NCBI RefSeq assembly: GCF_030719215.1 | Contig: NZ_CP120983.1 | Coordinates: forward strand, 4,588,001 to 4,652,000 | From: Streptomyces sp. Alt3 | GTDB lineage: Bacteria; Actinomycetota; Actinomycetes; Streptomycetales; Streptomycetaceae | Length of the DNA: 64,000 nucleotides | Direction: 5' to 3' | Shown: in pieces, positions 1 through 8,403 of the stretch | Layout of the letters: each line of letters begins with the position of its first letter | Numbering within the stretch: position 1 is the first letter of the stretch | The notes under the pieces: model-generated | The model's database searches: none | What the model was told of the DNA's origin: nothing | The model's input: only the letters and a program-made list of their open reading frames with translations | Position numbers and translations under genes: made by a program

Positions 1-600
1 CGTTGCCTGGAAGGGCTGTTGCGGCTGAAGGCGGTGCTTGCCGCAGCGGGGGCACGGCCTCGTTCGGTGTCGCTGCTGCCGGACCGGGGGAGCAGGATCC
101 TGGGGCTGGCGGCAGCCGAGGTGCTCGGTCTTCCGGCGGAACCCTTCGAAGCCGGTCGGGAGGACACCGTCGTGATCGCCTACGACCTGAACGGGACCGC
201 ACGCGCCGACGGGGGCCCCGAGGTGATCGGCCAGCTCTTCGAGCGGGCGCGGGGACAGGTCCTGCACGAGCACGCCTCCTGCTGGACCGATCCGCCCGCC
301 GTCACCGCGGACAGTGTCACGCTGCTCCACCAGTCGGCTGTGGCGCCGTGGGAGGCGGGCCTCCGGCAGGGGGCCGACGGTGAGGTGGAGCGCGGCGAGG
401 TGGACGGGCGGCCGGAGAAGGCGATCGCCGCAGAGATCGTGGGCGCCGATCCGGCGCCGGACGCGGGGGACGGGGGGACGCCTGCCGACCCCGCCGAGAA
501 GCTCACGGACTTCGTCTCCGCCGTCTCCGGTACCTGGCTCCAGGGTGACCGGGCACAGCTGCGCTCCCCGGGCCCGGTGGCGAGCTCACGGTTCCTCTGA
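1..600 (+). CDS. Hypothetical protein, 5'-truncated by window edge
   Basis: The reading frame is open from the first base and stops at 598-600, so the true start lies upstream of the window. About 199 residues are visible. I recognise no family. The visible part begins with an Ala/Leu-rich segment, contains a stretch reading VVIAYDLNG near the first third, and ends in an acidic, Pro/Gly-rich tail that looks disordered. No signal peptide or membrane segment is visible in this portion. It converges with the membrane protein gene at 711-1061. The TTG at position 19 is in frame but there is no reason to prefer it as the start. Confidence 0.6.
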   Translation, partial: RCLEGLLRLKAVLAAAGARPRSVSLLPDRGSRILGLAAAEVLGLPAEPFEAGREDTVVIAYDLNGTARADGGPEVIGQLFERARGQVLHEHASCWTDPPAVTADSVTLLHQSAVAPWEAGLRQGADGEVERGEVDGRPEKAIAAEIVGADPAPDAGDGGTPADPAEKLTDFVSAVSGTWLQGDRAQLRSPGPVASSRFL

Positions 601-698
601 CGGCCGGGGCCGTCCGGGTCCCGGGCGGCCCGCGCCACCGGGCGGCGGGTGCGTGCCTTCTTGGAGGGGCCCGACGCGCCAGATGTTCTGGACAGGCC

Positions 699-718
699 GG
701 TCAGGGCCGGTCAGGGCC
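699..718. repeat. Tandem 10-bp repeat spanning a stop codon
   Basis: GGTCAGGGCC occurs twice head to tail (699-708 and 709-718). The second copy contains the stop codon of the minus-strand gene ending at 711. It is a short example of a pattern seen again at 19866-19956, 44601-44677 and 55785-55804. Confidence 0.7.
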
Positions 719-1061
719 AGTCGACCAGGGCCGTGAACGCGATCGAGGCCACACCGACGACGACGGGTGCTCCGGTCGAGAGGAGTACCCGCTTCGCGTC
801 CTGACTCCGCTGCCAGGGCACGGCCCAGCTCGCCACGAGGACGATCAGGGACAGCACGAGGCCGGTGCAGAGCACGGCCCATGCCGCGTCGAACGAGTCG
901 GTGAAGCGGTCGGCCTCCGCGCCGTTGCAGGAGTCGCATGCCATGGGGGACAGGCCGCCGTACAGCAGGGCGAAGCCCGCTGCGGGCAGCGTGACGAGCG
1001 TGGAGAGCAGGGGCGCGACCCAGGCGTGCGGGGCGCGGGGGCTGAGCGTGTCGTCCGACAT
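711..1061 (-). CDS. Small integral membrane protein, unknown function
   Basis: This 116-residue protein has about three hydrophobic segments: one after the first dozen residues, a central one (AVLCTGLVLSLIVLVASW) and a C-terminal one. A Cys-x2-Cys pair (ACDSC) lies in the loop after the first segment. I chose the ATG giving MSDDTLSPRAP; the frame is open for 12 more codons upstream, but those residues are not hydrophobic and look non-coding. No family is recognised. It is transcribed alone, convergent with the truncated gene at 1-600. Confidence 0.6.
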   Translation of the reverse strand: MSDDTLSPRAPHAWVAPLLSTLVTLPAAGFALLYGGLSPMACDSCNGAEADRFTDSFDAAWAVLCTGLVLSLIVLVASWAVPWQRSQDAKRVLLSTGAPVVVGVASIAFTALVDWP

Positions 1062-1253
1062 GCGTACGAGTGAACTCGGCGCGGCGTCGGTGCACATGAG
1101 CTGTCGTACTCAGTCGGCTGCCGGGTCGCCCCGTCCTGAGGGGGCCGGTACGCGCCCGGGAACCCGAAGGGGCGGCGCACTCCGACGCGTTGTCGGTGTG
1201 CACCGCCCCTCGGGTGGTACGGGTGGCGGGGGTGGCCCGCGTTGTCATGCGGG

Positions 1254-2026
1254 TTACTTCGGTTCGCTGTTGAACTGTGCCTTCGACCAGCGGTAGCCGA
1301 GGGCGGTGAGGCCGAGGCACCAGGCGAGGGCGATCCACCAGTTGTTGCCGATGTCCGTGCCGAGGAGCAGGCCGCGGAGGGTCTCGATGGCGGGGGTGAA
1401 GGGCTGGTACTCGGCGATCGGCTGGAACCAGCCGGGCATGGAGTCCAGCGGGACGAAGGCGCTGGAGATGAGGGGCAGCAGGATGAGCGGCATGGCGTTG
1501 TTGCCGGCGGCCTCGGCGTTGGGGCTGCCCAGGCCCATGCCTACCGCGATCCAGGTGAAGGCGAGGGCGAAGAGGGCGAGCAGTCCGAACGCCGCCAGCC
1601 ATTCCAGGACGGTGGCGTCGGTGGAGCGGAAGCCCATGGCCACGCCGATCGCACCGACCAGGACCACGCTGATGATCGTCTGCAGGACACTGCCGACGAC
1701 GTGCCCGAACAGGATGGAGCTCCGGTGGATCGCCATGGTGCGGAAGCGGGCGATGATGCCCTCGTTCATGTCGGTGGAGACGGAGACGGCGGTGCCGATG
1801 GTGGTCGAGCCGATCGTCATCAGCAGGATGCCGGGAACGATGTAGGCGATGTACTCGGAGCGGCCGGCGCCTCCGCTCATGGTGTCGCCGAAGATGTAGA
1901 CGAAGAGCAGCAGGAGCATGACCGGTGTGAGCAGCAGGTTCAGCGTCAGGGAGGGGTAGCGGCGGGCGTGCAGGAGGTTGCGGCGCAGCATCGTGTTGGC
2001 GTCGCGCACGGCGAGGGAGAGGTTGC

Positions 2027-2030
<4 letters not shown>
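1254..2030 (-). CDS. ABC-2 type exporter permease (DrrB-like)
   Basis: This is the membrane subunit of a drug-type ABC exporter, 258 residues, with about six hydrophobic segments and the ABC-2 family pattern: a cytoplasmic N-terminus followed by TPVMLLLLFVYIFG, then a central NAEAAGNNAMPLILLPLIS stretch and SSAFVPLDSMPGW. That last motif is typical of DrrB/daunorubicin-resistance permeases. The ATG at 2028-2030 overlaps the stop of the upstream ATPase gene as ATGA, so the two are translationally coupled. It is the last gene of a three-gene operon (DUF4097 protein, ATPase, permease). The substrate cannot be read from the sequence. Confidence 0.92.
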
Positions 2031-2998
<968 letters not shown>

Positions 2999-3025
2999 GC
3001 CGGTGCTCCTTGGAGGGGTGGGTGT

Positions 3026-3694
3026 TCAGAGGCTGCGGGCGGTGATGTCGCCCTGGGAGGTGGTCGCCCTGATGCTCAGGCCGGGCGTGCTGTCGGCGTT
3101 CCTGAGCGCGTTGTCGATCCGGCCGTAGCTGGTGCCGGCGTCCAGGGAGGCGGAGACACCGCGGGCGGCGCCGACGGTGATGTCGCCCTGCTGGGTGTTG
3201 AGCGTGAGCTGTCCGCGTACGGCTTCGGTGATCTTCAGGTCGCCCCGCTGGGTGCTGATGTCGCCGGGGCCGTTCAGGCGGCCGACGGTGATGTGGGCGT
3301 CGAGGCCGGTGAGGCGGGCGCTCGCGGCCTCGTCGAGCTTGACCGAGCGGTGGCCCCCGTCGAAGGCGACGTCGCCGAGCCGGCCGACGCCCCGGAACTC
3401 GGCGGCGCCGGACTTGGCCTCGACGCCGGAGCCGGCGGGCAGCTGGACGGTTACCTCGACGGATCCGGAGTTGCCGATGAGCCGGTTCTTCGCCTCCGGG
3501 GCCTTGATGTGCAGGACACCGTCGGCGTAGGTGACCTCGGTCTGCTCGGCCGTCCTCACGTCGCGGCTCCTGGAGGGGTTGGCGGGCCGGATCTCGACCG
3601 TGGTGTCGGTGCGGTCGGCGGCGATGAACTGGATGCGCCCCGCGGGGATGTCGAGCACGGCCCGGACGGCGGCGGGGGTGTCGAAGTTCTGCAT
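3026..3694 (-). CDS. DUF4097 family beta-repeat protein
   Basis: This 222-residue protein is built almost entirely from short repeated beta-strand units (GDITVGAARG, GDISTQRG, GDLKITEAVRG, SQGDITARS), the signature of the DUF4097 beta-solenoid family. It lacks a signal peptide and membrane segment, so it appears cytoplasmic. The start ATG has a GAGGAG ribosome site. It is the first gene of an operon with a DrrAB-like exporter, a common pairing in Streptomyces. Its biochemical role is unknown; the context suggests an accessory to the exporter or to its regulation. Confidence 0.85.
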   Translation of the reverse strand: MQNFDTPAAVRAVLDIPAGRIQFIAADRTDTTVEIRPANPSRSRDVRTAEQTEVTYADGVLHIKAPEAKNRLIGNSGSVEVTVQLPAGSGVEAKSGAAEFRGVGRLGDVAFDGGHRSVKLDEAASARLTGLDAHITVGRLNGPGDISTQRGDLKITEAVRGQLTLNTQQGDITVGAARGVSASLDAGTSYGRIDNALRNADSTPGLSIRATTSQGDITARSL

Positions 3695-3730
3695 CGTGCG
3701 CTCCTCGTGTTCGTGTTTCTGATGATGGAA

Positions 3731-3771
3731 ACGCTACGTTGCATTCCAAGAGGCGGCAACAAGCTTGTTGC
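3731..3771 (-). promoter_or_regulatory. Promoter and palindromic operator of the DUF4097/ABC operon
   Basis: Reading the minus strand, a -35-like TTGCCG (3759-3754) and a -10 TAGCGT (3736-3731) are separated by 17 bases. The -35 box is overlapped by a perfect 16-bp palindrome, GCAACAAGCTTGTTGC (3756-3771). Further upstream to about 3870 are more GTTGC/GCAAC elements, including a perfect 10-bp palindrome CGTTGCAACG at about 3852-3861. This region is clearly more AT-rich than its surroundings. The arrangement suggests a repressor covering the promoter; no candidate regulator is adjacent. Confidence 0.6.
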
Positions 3772-3930
3772 GTCCAATCCTTGTTATTGCAGGCCAGGGG
3801 ACTGAATTTGTTGCAATGGATTCGAAGGTAACGCAACAACCTCAGAGCGTTCGTTGCAACGGAGTGCGAGTGAACGCTCCGTCGGGGGCCTCGCGGGCCA
3901 TCTGCGCGCAGGGCGGAACGCGGACACGAC

Positions 3931-3970
3931 GAACGGGCGTGACACCGCGTCCGCGGTGTCACGCCCGTTC
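3931..3970 (-). terminator. Strong hairpin terminator after the DUF4232 gene
   Basis: Two perfect 19-base arms are separated by a 2-base loop. It lies 40 bases past the stop of the minus-strand lipoprotein gene. There is no T-run, as is usual in Streptomyces. The remaining non-coding bases between 3695 and 4010 hold the operator region described above and nothing else I recognise. Confidence 0.8.
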
Positions 3971-4010
3971 AGAAGGCCGGCCGGTCGTGGCGGCCTGTGT
4001 GTGGTGAGGG

Positions 4011-4751
4011 TCAGTGCATGAGGGCGTAGTCCATCTCGGTCTGCCAGTAGGTGACCGTCAGGGTGCTGTCGACGTACACGGCCTTGCTGAGGGGCGCGCT
4101 CGCGGACGGGCCGCTGGAGCCGCTTCCGTCGCGGCCCTGGAAGTGCACGGTCGCCTTCTTGGTGGAGTAGCCGCCCGTGCCGCTTCCGTCGGCGGAGGAC
4201 GTCATGACGCCGGCGTACGCGGACTCTCCCGGCAGGATGGTGACCACGGCCTGCGGCTTGCTCTCCTCGACCACGGGCGGGGTGGACTGAGCCTCACCGA
4301 ACCTCAGGAAGGGGTAGTAGTAGGCGTTGCAGGCCGTCGAGCCGGTGTTGGTCACGGTGAGCAGCATGTGGTTGAGGGGCCGGGGCACGGGGGTGAGCGT
4401 CACCTTGGAGTTGCCGCCGTCGCACGCGCGGGTGACAGGGCCGGTGTCCTTCGCGTCGTCCTGCTGTGTGTCCGCGGCGGGGTCGGCCTTCGTGGAACCG
4501 GTACCGGAAGCCTTGCCCGCGTCCGAAGCGGAATCTTCTCCGGAGCCGGATCCGGCTGCTCCGCCGTCCTGCGCGGCCGGCGCTTCGGTGTCCGCCGGGG
4601 GCTGGGTGTCCGACGCGTCGGGAGCGGTGGTGGTGGCGTCCGCGGCGGCCTGGCCGCCTTCCTGGCAGGCCGTCAGGGACAGGGCTGTGATCAGCGCGGC
4701 GGTGCCGAGTACGGAGGTGCGGGCGGCGCGGCGGAAGCGAAGGTTGCGCAT
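4011..4751 (-). CDS. DUF4232 domain lipoprotein
   Basis: This is a 246-residue exported lipoprotein. The N-terminus MRNLRFRRAARTSV leads into a hydrophobic stretch ending in the lipobox LTAC, so the mature protein would begin at that Cys. Residues of about 35-110 are a low-complexity Ala/Asp/Gly/Ser/Thr linker. The C-terminal half (from VTRACDGGNSKVTL to the end) is a DUF4232 beta domain with paired Cys residues and the usual TVTNTGSTAC pattern. I chose the ATG at 4751 because it gives the signal sequence and is preceded by GGGGAGAA; the frame is open for 40 more codons upstream. It probably sits on the outer face of the membrane. Confidence 0.88.
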   Translation of the reverse strand: MRNLRFRRAARTSVLGTAALITALSLTACQEGGQAAADATTTAPDASDTQPPADTEAPAAQDGGAAGSGSGEDSASDAGKASGTGSTKADPAADTQQDDAKDTGPVTRACDGGNSKVTLTPVPRPLNHMLLTVTNTGSTACNAYYYPFLRFGEAQSTPPVVEESKPQAVVTILPGESAYAGVMTSSADGSGTGGYSTKKATVHFQGRDGSGSSGPSASAPLSKAVYVDSTLTVTYWQTEMDYALMH

Positions 4752-4851
4752 GAGACGGTTCTCCCCGTTCGAGGTGATGAGTGCCCGGGGCGCCGTTTGG
4801 CGCCCTGCGGTGCGGGCGGGTCTACTGGTCGGTGACGCATGATCAGAGGCG

Positions 4852-4941
4852 TTACAGGAGTGCGACGACAACCGCGATGCAGATGACCAGCACTCCCGTG
4901 GCGACCGCGTCGGTCAGGCTGATTCCAGGTCGAGTACGCAC
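4852..4941 (-). CDS. 29-residue single-pass membrane peptide
   Basis: A GTG-started frame encodes a 29-residue peptide: an N-terminal MRTRPGISLTDAVAT followed by the hydrophobic helix GVLVICIAVVVALL and a stop. A GGGAG ribosome site sits 7 bases before the start. The codons follow Streptomyces usage. It lies about 100 bases upstream of the DUF4232 gene on the same strand. I recognise no named family. The case rests on ribosome site, codon bias and a clean transmembrane helix. Confidence 0.6.
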   Translation of the reverse strand: MRTRPGISLTDAVATGVLVICIAVVVALL

Positions 4942-5145
4942 GGCGGCTCCCGGGACGGGTGAGGGTTGGATGTACGGGTCGCGGGGAACGCCGCGGTGTG
5001 TCCACATCCTTTCCAGGCCTGGATTTCCGTCGCAACGGTTCCTGCGGCATGTGGGACGCTGGAACGCCTGTACCTACTCTGACCTGCGCAGACATCGCTT
5101 CCCTGGAACGCCTTTCCGGGAAGGAACGGAAGGGGAACGGTCGGG

Positions 5146-6636
5146 GTGGGCACAGAGATCCAGGACTTCGCGGAGCTGCTCAGGGGGTTGAAGGAGCGGT
5201 CGGGACTCAGCTACGGGACGCTCGCGCAGAAGCTGCACATGAGCACCTCGACCGTGCACCGCTACTGCAACGGCGACGCCGTTCCCCATGACTACGCGCC
5301 GGTCGAACGCTTCGCGCGGGTGTGCCGGGCGTCCTCGGACGAACTTGTGGCACTGCACCGGAAGTGGATCCTGGCCGACGAGGCGAAACGGCGGGGCACG
5401 CGCAAGCCGGAAGCCGGCGGGCCCGCTGCCGGATCGCAGGTGCGGGAGGTTGCGGTTCCGGCGTCCGGGGACCCCGGGCCCGTCGCCCCCGCCTCCGGTC
5501 CGGCCAGGCCCGAGCCCGCTGGTCCCGGCCGCGCCGCGCCCCGGTCCGAGGCCGAAGCGGAAGCGGAACCGGTGCCCGAAACGGAATCCGGTCCGGAGTC
5601 ACGGCCCGAAGCGGAATCCGGTTTGGAGTCACGGCCCGAAGCGGGCTCCGAGTCCGAGGACGTGACGCCCGACGGGCACCGCCCCGGCGCGGTTCCCACT
5701 CCCCGCCGCGGGGCCACCCGGAAGCTGCGTGTCCTGCTCGCCGCGGTGGCGGTCGTTGCCCTCACCGTCCCCGCGGCTCTCGCCATCCGTGGCCTCGGTG
5801 ACGACGGACCGTCCGACGGCGGGCGGACCGACGCGGCGCCCAGTCATGCGCCGGTCGTTCCCGGCGGGCGTGCGAGTGCGAGCGCGAAGGAGAGCGCGAA
5901 GGAGCGCGCGAGCACCGGGCCGTCAGCGACGCCCGGCGGCACCGCTTCCCCGTCGGCCGGCGGGAGCAGCGCTCCCACGGGCCCCTCGCCGTCCTCGCGC
6001 GGTCCGCAGAGCGGTGGAGTACCCGTGCACGCCACGATCAGCTCCTACAACTGGGAGTCGCCCTGCGGGCAGTACTACCTGCTCGACCAGGGGCCCGACG
6101 ACGTGCCGCCGCCGCCCGCGCCCCAGGACACACGCGGCTGGGCGCGGGCCCTGGGTGGCGTGGACGGCGGTGACATGAAGCTCGAACTCACCCTCCAGGG
6201 GACGTCGGGCGAGGCCGTCGTGCTCAACGGACTGCACGTCCGGGTGCTGGGGCGCAACGCGGCGCTCGCCCGGTCCGCGTACTCGATGGGGAACGGCTGC
6301 GGGGGAGGCGTCACGCCGCAGAGCTTCGACATCGACCTGGACGACAGCCGGCCGCGTTCGAAGCCCGTCCCCGGGGAGGACGCCGGCAAGGTCGTCCCCG
6401 CGAAGGACTTCCCGTACCGGGTGAGCTCCACCGACGTCGAGGTGTTCCACCTCGACGCGCACGTGGAGGGCCACGACGTGACCTGGTACCTGGAGCTGGA
6501 GTGGACCAGCGGCGGCAGGAGCGGAACCCTGCGCATCGACGACGGGGGCGAGCCGTTCCGGACGAGCAGTCTCACGGCCCGGCCGGAGTACTACTACCGC
6601 GCGGACACGGCCCAGTGGGTCCCGGCGGAACACTGA
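5146..6636 (+). CDS. XRE-type HTH protein with a transmembrane anchor
   Basis: This 496-residue protein has three parts. Residues 1-80 form a helix-turn-helix of the XRE type (FAELLRGLKERSGLSYGTLA, then STSTVHRYCNGDAVP). Residues 85-185 are a Pro/Glu/Ser-rich linker containing short near-repeats (ESGPESRPEAESGLESRPEA). A membrane helix lies at about 193-214, then another Ser/Ala/Lys-rich stretch, then a C-terminal extracytoplasmic domain with two Cys residues (SPCGQYYLL and GNGCGGG). The GTG start gives the conserved MGTEIQDFAELL. The topology suggests a cytoplasmic DNA-binding or sensing head coupled to an external domain. Confidence 0.85.
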   Translation: MGTEIQDFAELLRGLKERSGLSYGTLAQKLHMSTSTVHRYCNGDAVPHDYAPVERFARVCRASSDELVALHRKWILADEAKRRGTRKPEAGGPAAGSQVREVAVPASGDPGPVAPASGPARPEPAGPGRAAPRSEAEAEAEPVPETESGPESRPEAESGLESRPEAGSESEDVTPDGHRPGAVPTPRRGATRKLRVLLAAVAVVALTVPAALAIRGLGDDGPSDGGRTDAAPSHAPVVPGGRASASAKESAKERASTGPSATPGGTASPSAGGSSAPTGPSPSSRGPQSGGVPVHATISSYNWESPCGQYYLLDQGPDDVPPPPAPQDTRGWARALGGVDGGDMKLELTLQGTSGEAVVLNGLHVRVLGRNAALARSAYSMGNGCGGGVTPQSFDIDLDDSRPRSKPVPGEDAGKVVPAKDFPYRVSSTDVEVFHLDAHVEGHDVTWYLELEWTSGGRSGTLRIDDGGEPFRTSSLTARPEYYYRADTAQWVPAEH

Positions 6637-6638
6637 CG

Positions 6639-6677
6639 GCGGCTGCCGGGGTGGGCCTCGCGCGCCCCGGCAGCCGC
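6639..6677. terminator. Bidirectional hairpin terminator
   Basis: Two perfect 13-base arms (GCGGCTGCCGGGG and its complement) with a 13-base loop lie between the convergent XRE and sigma-factor genes. The stem could serve both transcripts. Confidence 0.75.
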
Positions 6678-6697
6678 GATTTCACTTCGGCACGGCT

Positions 6698-7636
6698 TCA
6701 GCGGCGCAGGGAGGTCTCCTCCCGCATGTGCGACAGCTTGTGGGGATTGCGCACGGCGTAGAGCCCGGTGATGAGCCCGTCATCGATGCGCACCGCCATG
6801 ACGGTGTCGAGCTCGTCCTCGAGGTGGACGACCAGGGCCGGGGCCGCGTTGACGTGGGCCGGCCGCAGCGCCGGTGCGGAGACCCTCCCCAGGCCTGCGA
6901 CCAGCAGCCGGGCAACCTTGTCGGCCCCCACGACGGGCCGCAGGACGGCCTGTCTGATCCCGCCGCCGTCACCCAGCAGTACGACGTCGGGGGCGAGGAT
7001 GTCGAGCAGGCCCTGGACGTCACCCGTTTCGACCGCCCCGCGGAACGCTTCGAGGGCCCGGCGGGTCTCGTCCTGGGAGACGGTCCCGCGCGGTCGGCGT
7101 GCCGCGACGTGGGCACGTGCCCGGTGCGCGATCTGGCGGACGGCGTCCCGGCTCCTGCCGACGGCTTCGGAGATCTCCTCGTAGTCGAGGCCGAACACCT
7201 CGCGCAGCACGAACACCGCCCGTTCGCTGGGGGCGAGCGTCTCCATGACCAGCATCATGGCCATAGAGACGCTCTCCGCGAGCTCGACGTCCTCGGCCAC
7301 GTCGGGAGTGGTGAGCAGCGGCTCGGGCAGCCAGGTTCCGACGTAGGACTCCTTGCGGCGCCCGAGCGTGCGCAGCCGGGACAGCGCCTGGCGGGTGGTG
7401 ATCCTGACCAGATAGGCGCGCCGGTCCCGCACGACGTCGAGATCGACACCGGCCCACCGCAGCCAGGTCTCCTGGAGGACGTCCTCCGCGTCGGCGGCCG
7501 AGCCCAGCATCTCGTAGGCGACGGTGAAGAGCAGGTTGCGATGCGCGACGAACGTCTCGGTGGCCGGATCGGGCGCGTCGGCGGGCCGCCCGGGGGTTTT
7601 CTCCGTGTGCGCGGACTGGTTGTGCTCGCTGTTCAC
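6698..7636 (-). CDS. ECF41-family RNA polymerase sigma factor (SigJ-like)
   Basis: This is an extracytoplasmic-function sigma factor of 312 residues. Region 2 (VAYEMLGSAADAEDVLQETW) is at about 39-58 and region 4 (LDYEEISEAVGRSRDAVRQ) at about 150-168, followed by a SnoaL-like C-terminal domain. The three hallmark motifs of group ECF41 are present: WLPEP at 102-106, DGGG at 223-226 and NPHKL at 297-301. In this group the C-terminal extension acts as a built-in regulator and there is normally no separate anti-sigma factor; none is adjacent here. The GTG at 7636 has a GGGAG site. It is divergent from an AhpD-type gene, the typical ECF41 target. Confidence 0.92.
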   Translation of the reverse strand: MNSEHNQSAHTEKTPGRPADAPDPATETFVAHRNLLFTVAYEMLGSAADAEDVLQETWLRWAGVDLDVVRDRRAYLVRITTRQALSRLRTLGRRKESYVGTWLPEPLLTTPDVAEDVELAESVSMAMMLVMETLAPSERAVFVLREVFGLDYEEISEAVGRSRDAVRQIAHRARAHVAARRPRGTVSQDETRRALEAFRGAVETGDVQGLLDILAPDVVLLGDGGGIRQAVLRPVVGADKVARLLVAGLGRVSAPALRPAHVNAAPALVVHLEDELDTVMAVRIDDGLITGLYAVRNPHKLSHMREETSLRR

Positions 7637-7680
7637 CGGCTGCTCCCGACTCTTCGCTCTCGACGGACTCCCGCGCACAG

Positions 7681-7707
7681 GACGCCGGACCCCGGCGTTC
7701 CGTGACA
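7681..7707 (-). promoter_or_regulatory. Putative ECF41-dependent promoter of the sigma gene
   Basis: On the minus strand TGTCACG (7707-7701) and CGTC (7684-7681) are separated by 16 bases. This matches the published ECF41 consensus (TGTCACA and CGTC) closely, predicting autoregulation of the sigma factor. Confidence 0.6.
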
Positions 7708-7741
7708 GCCGCCGGCGGTGGCGTACGTCACACGGCGGTGC

Positions 7742-7768
7742 TGTCACGGAGGACGGGCCGCCGGCATC
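7742..7768 (+). promoter_or_regulatory. Putative ECF41-dependent promoter of the AhpD-like gene
   Basis: TGTCACG (7742-7748) and CATC (7765-7768) are separated by 16 bases, one mismatch from the ECF41 pattern. The site lies about 50 bases before the AhpD-like start. With the mirror-image site at 7681-7707 it suggests one sigma factor drives both divergent genes. Confidence 0.5.
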
Positions 7769-7815
7769 TCGTGTTCGTCCGGTGCAACAGCGACACCACG
7801 AGTGAGGACGACATC

Positions 7816-8301
7816 ATGGACGCACGGTTCGACATCTTCGGGAACGAGATCGGCCTCCGCTTCGCCAAGAGGTTCGCGGGCGCGGGCCTGGTGATACAGC
7901 AGTCGGCGCTGCCGAGTTCCACCCAGGAACTGGTGTCGCTGCGTGCAAGCCAGATCAACGGCTGCGGTCACTGCATCGACATGCACGTCAAGGAGGCGGC
8001 GGCCGCGGGCGAGAGCGCGGTACGGCTCCACCTGGTCGCCGCCTGGCGTGAGTCCACCGTGTTCACCGAGGCCGAACAGGCAGCACTGGCGCTCGCCGAG
8101 GAGGGCACCCGGCTGGCAGACGCACACCAGGGGGTGTCCGACGAGACCTGGGCCCTGGTGCGCAAGCACTACGACGACGACCAGATCGCCGCGCTGGTCT
8201 CGCTGGTCGCCCTGATCAACGCGGCCAACCGGCTCGCCGTCATCCTGCACCAGCGGGGCGGCTCGTACGAGGCGGGCATGTTCGCCGCCGCGCTCGGCTG
8301 A
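7816..8301 (+). CDS. AhpD-like carboxymuconolactone decarboxylase family protein
   Basis: This 161-residue protein carries the peroxidase-type motif CGHCIDMH at residues 50-57, with the Cys-x2-Cys pair and downstream His typical of AhpD-like alkylhydroperoxidases. Such proteins reduce organic peroxides or act on related substrates in the cytoplasm. The ATG at 7816 gives the usual family N-terminus MDARFDIFGNE; the frame extends upstream without a plausible start. It is divergent from the ECF41 sigma factor and preceded by an ECF41-like promoter, so it is the likely direct target of that sigma factor. Confidence 0.92.
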   Translation: MDARFDIFGNEIGLRFAKRFAGAGLVIQQSALPSSTQELVSLRASQINGCGHCIDMHVKEAAAAGESAVRLHLVAAWRESTVFTEAEQAALALAEEGTRLADAHQGVSDETWALVRKHYDDDQIAALVSLVALINAANRLAVILHQRGGSYEAGMFAAALG

Positions 8302-8322
8302 ACGAAGGCCCGGCCGGGAACG

Positions 8323-8361
8323 GCGTCGCCCGTGCGGGACAGGGTCCCGCACGGGCGACGC
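8323..8361. terminator. Bidirectional hairpin terminator
   Basis: Perfect 18-base arms with a 3-base loop (AGG) separate the convergent AhpD-like and argS genes. Confidence 0.8.
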
Positions 8362-8403
8362 GTGCTGTTCCCGGCCCGGCGCCGTGTGGCCGCCGGAGCG
8401 GGC

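Noticed and set aside
7776..7779. CGTC at 7776 as the -10 of the AhpD-like promoter
   Set aside because: It is 27 bases from the TGTCACG box, too far; the CATC at 16-base spacing fits better.
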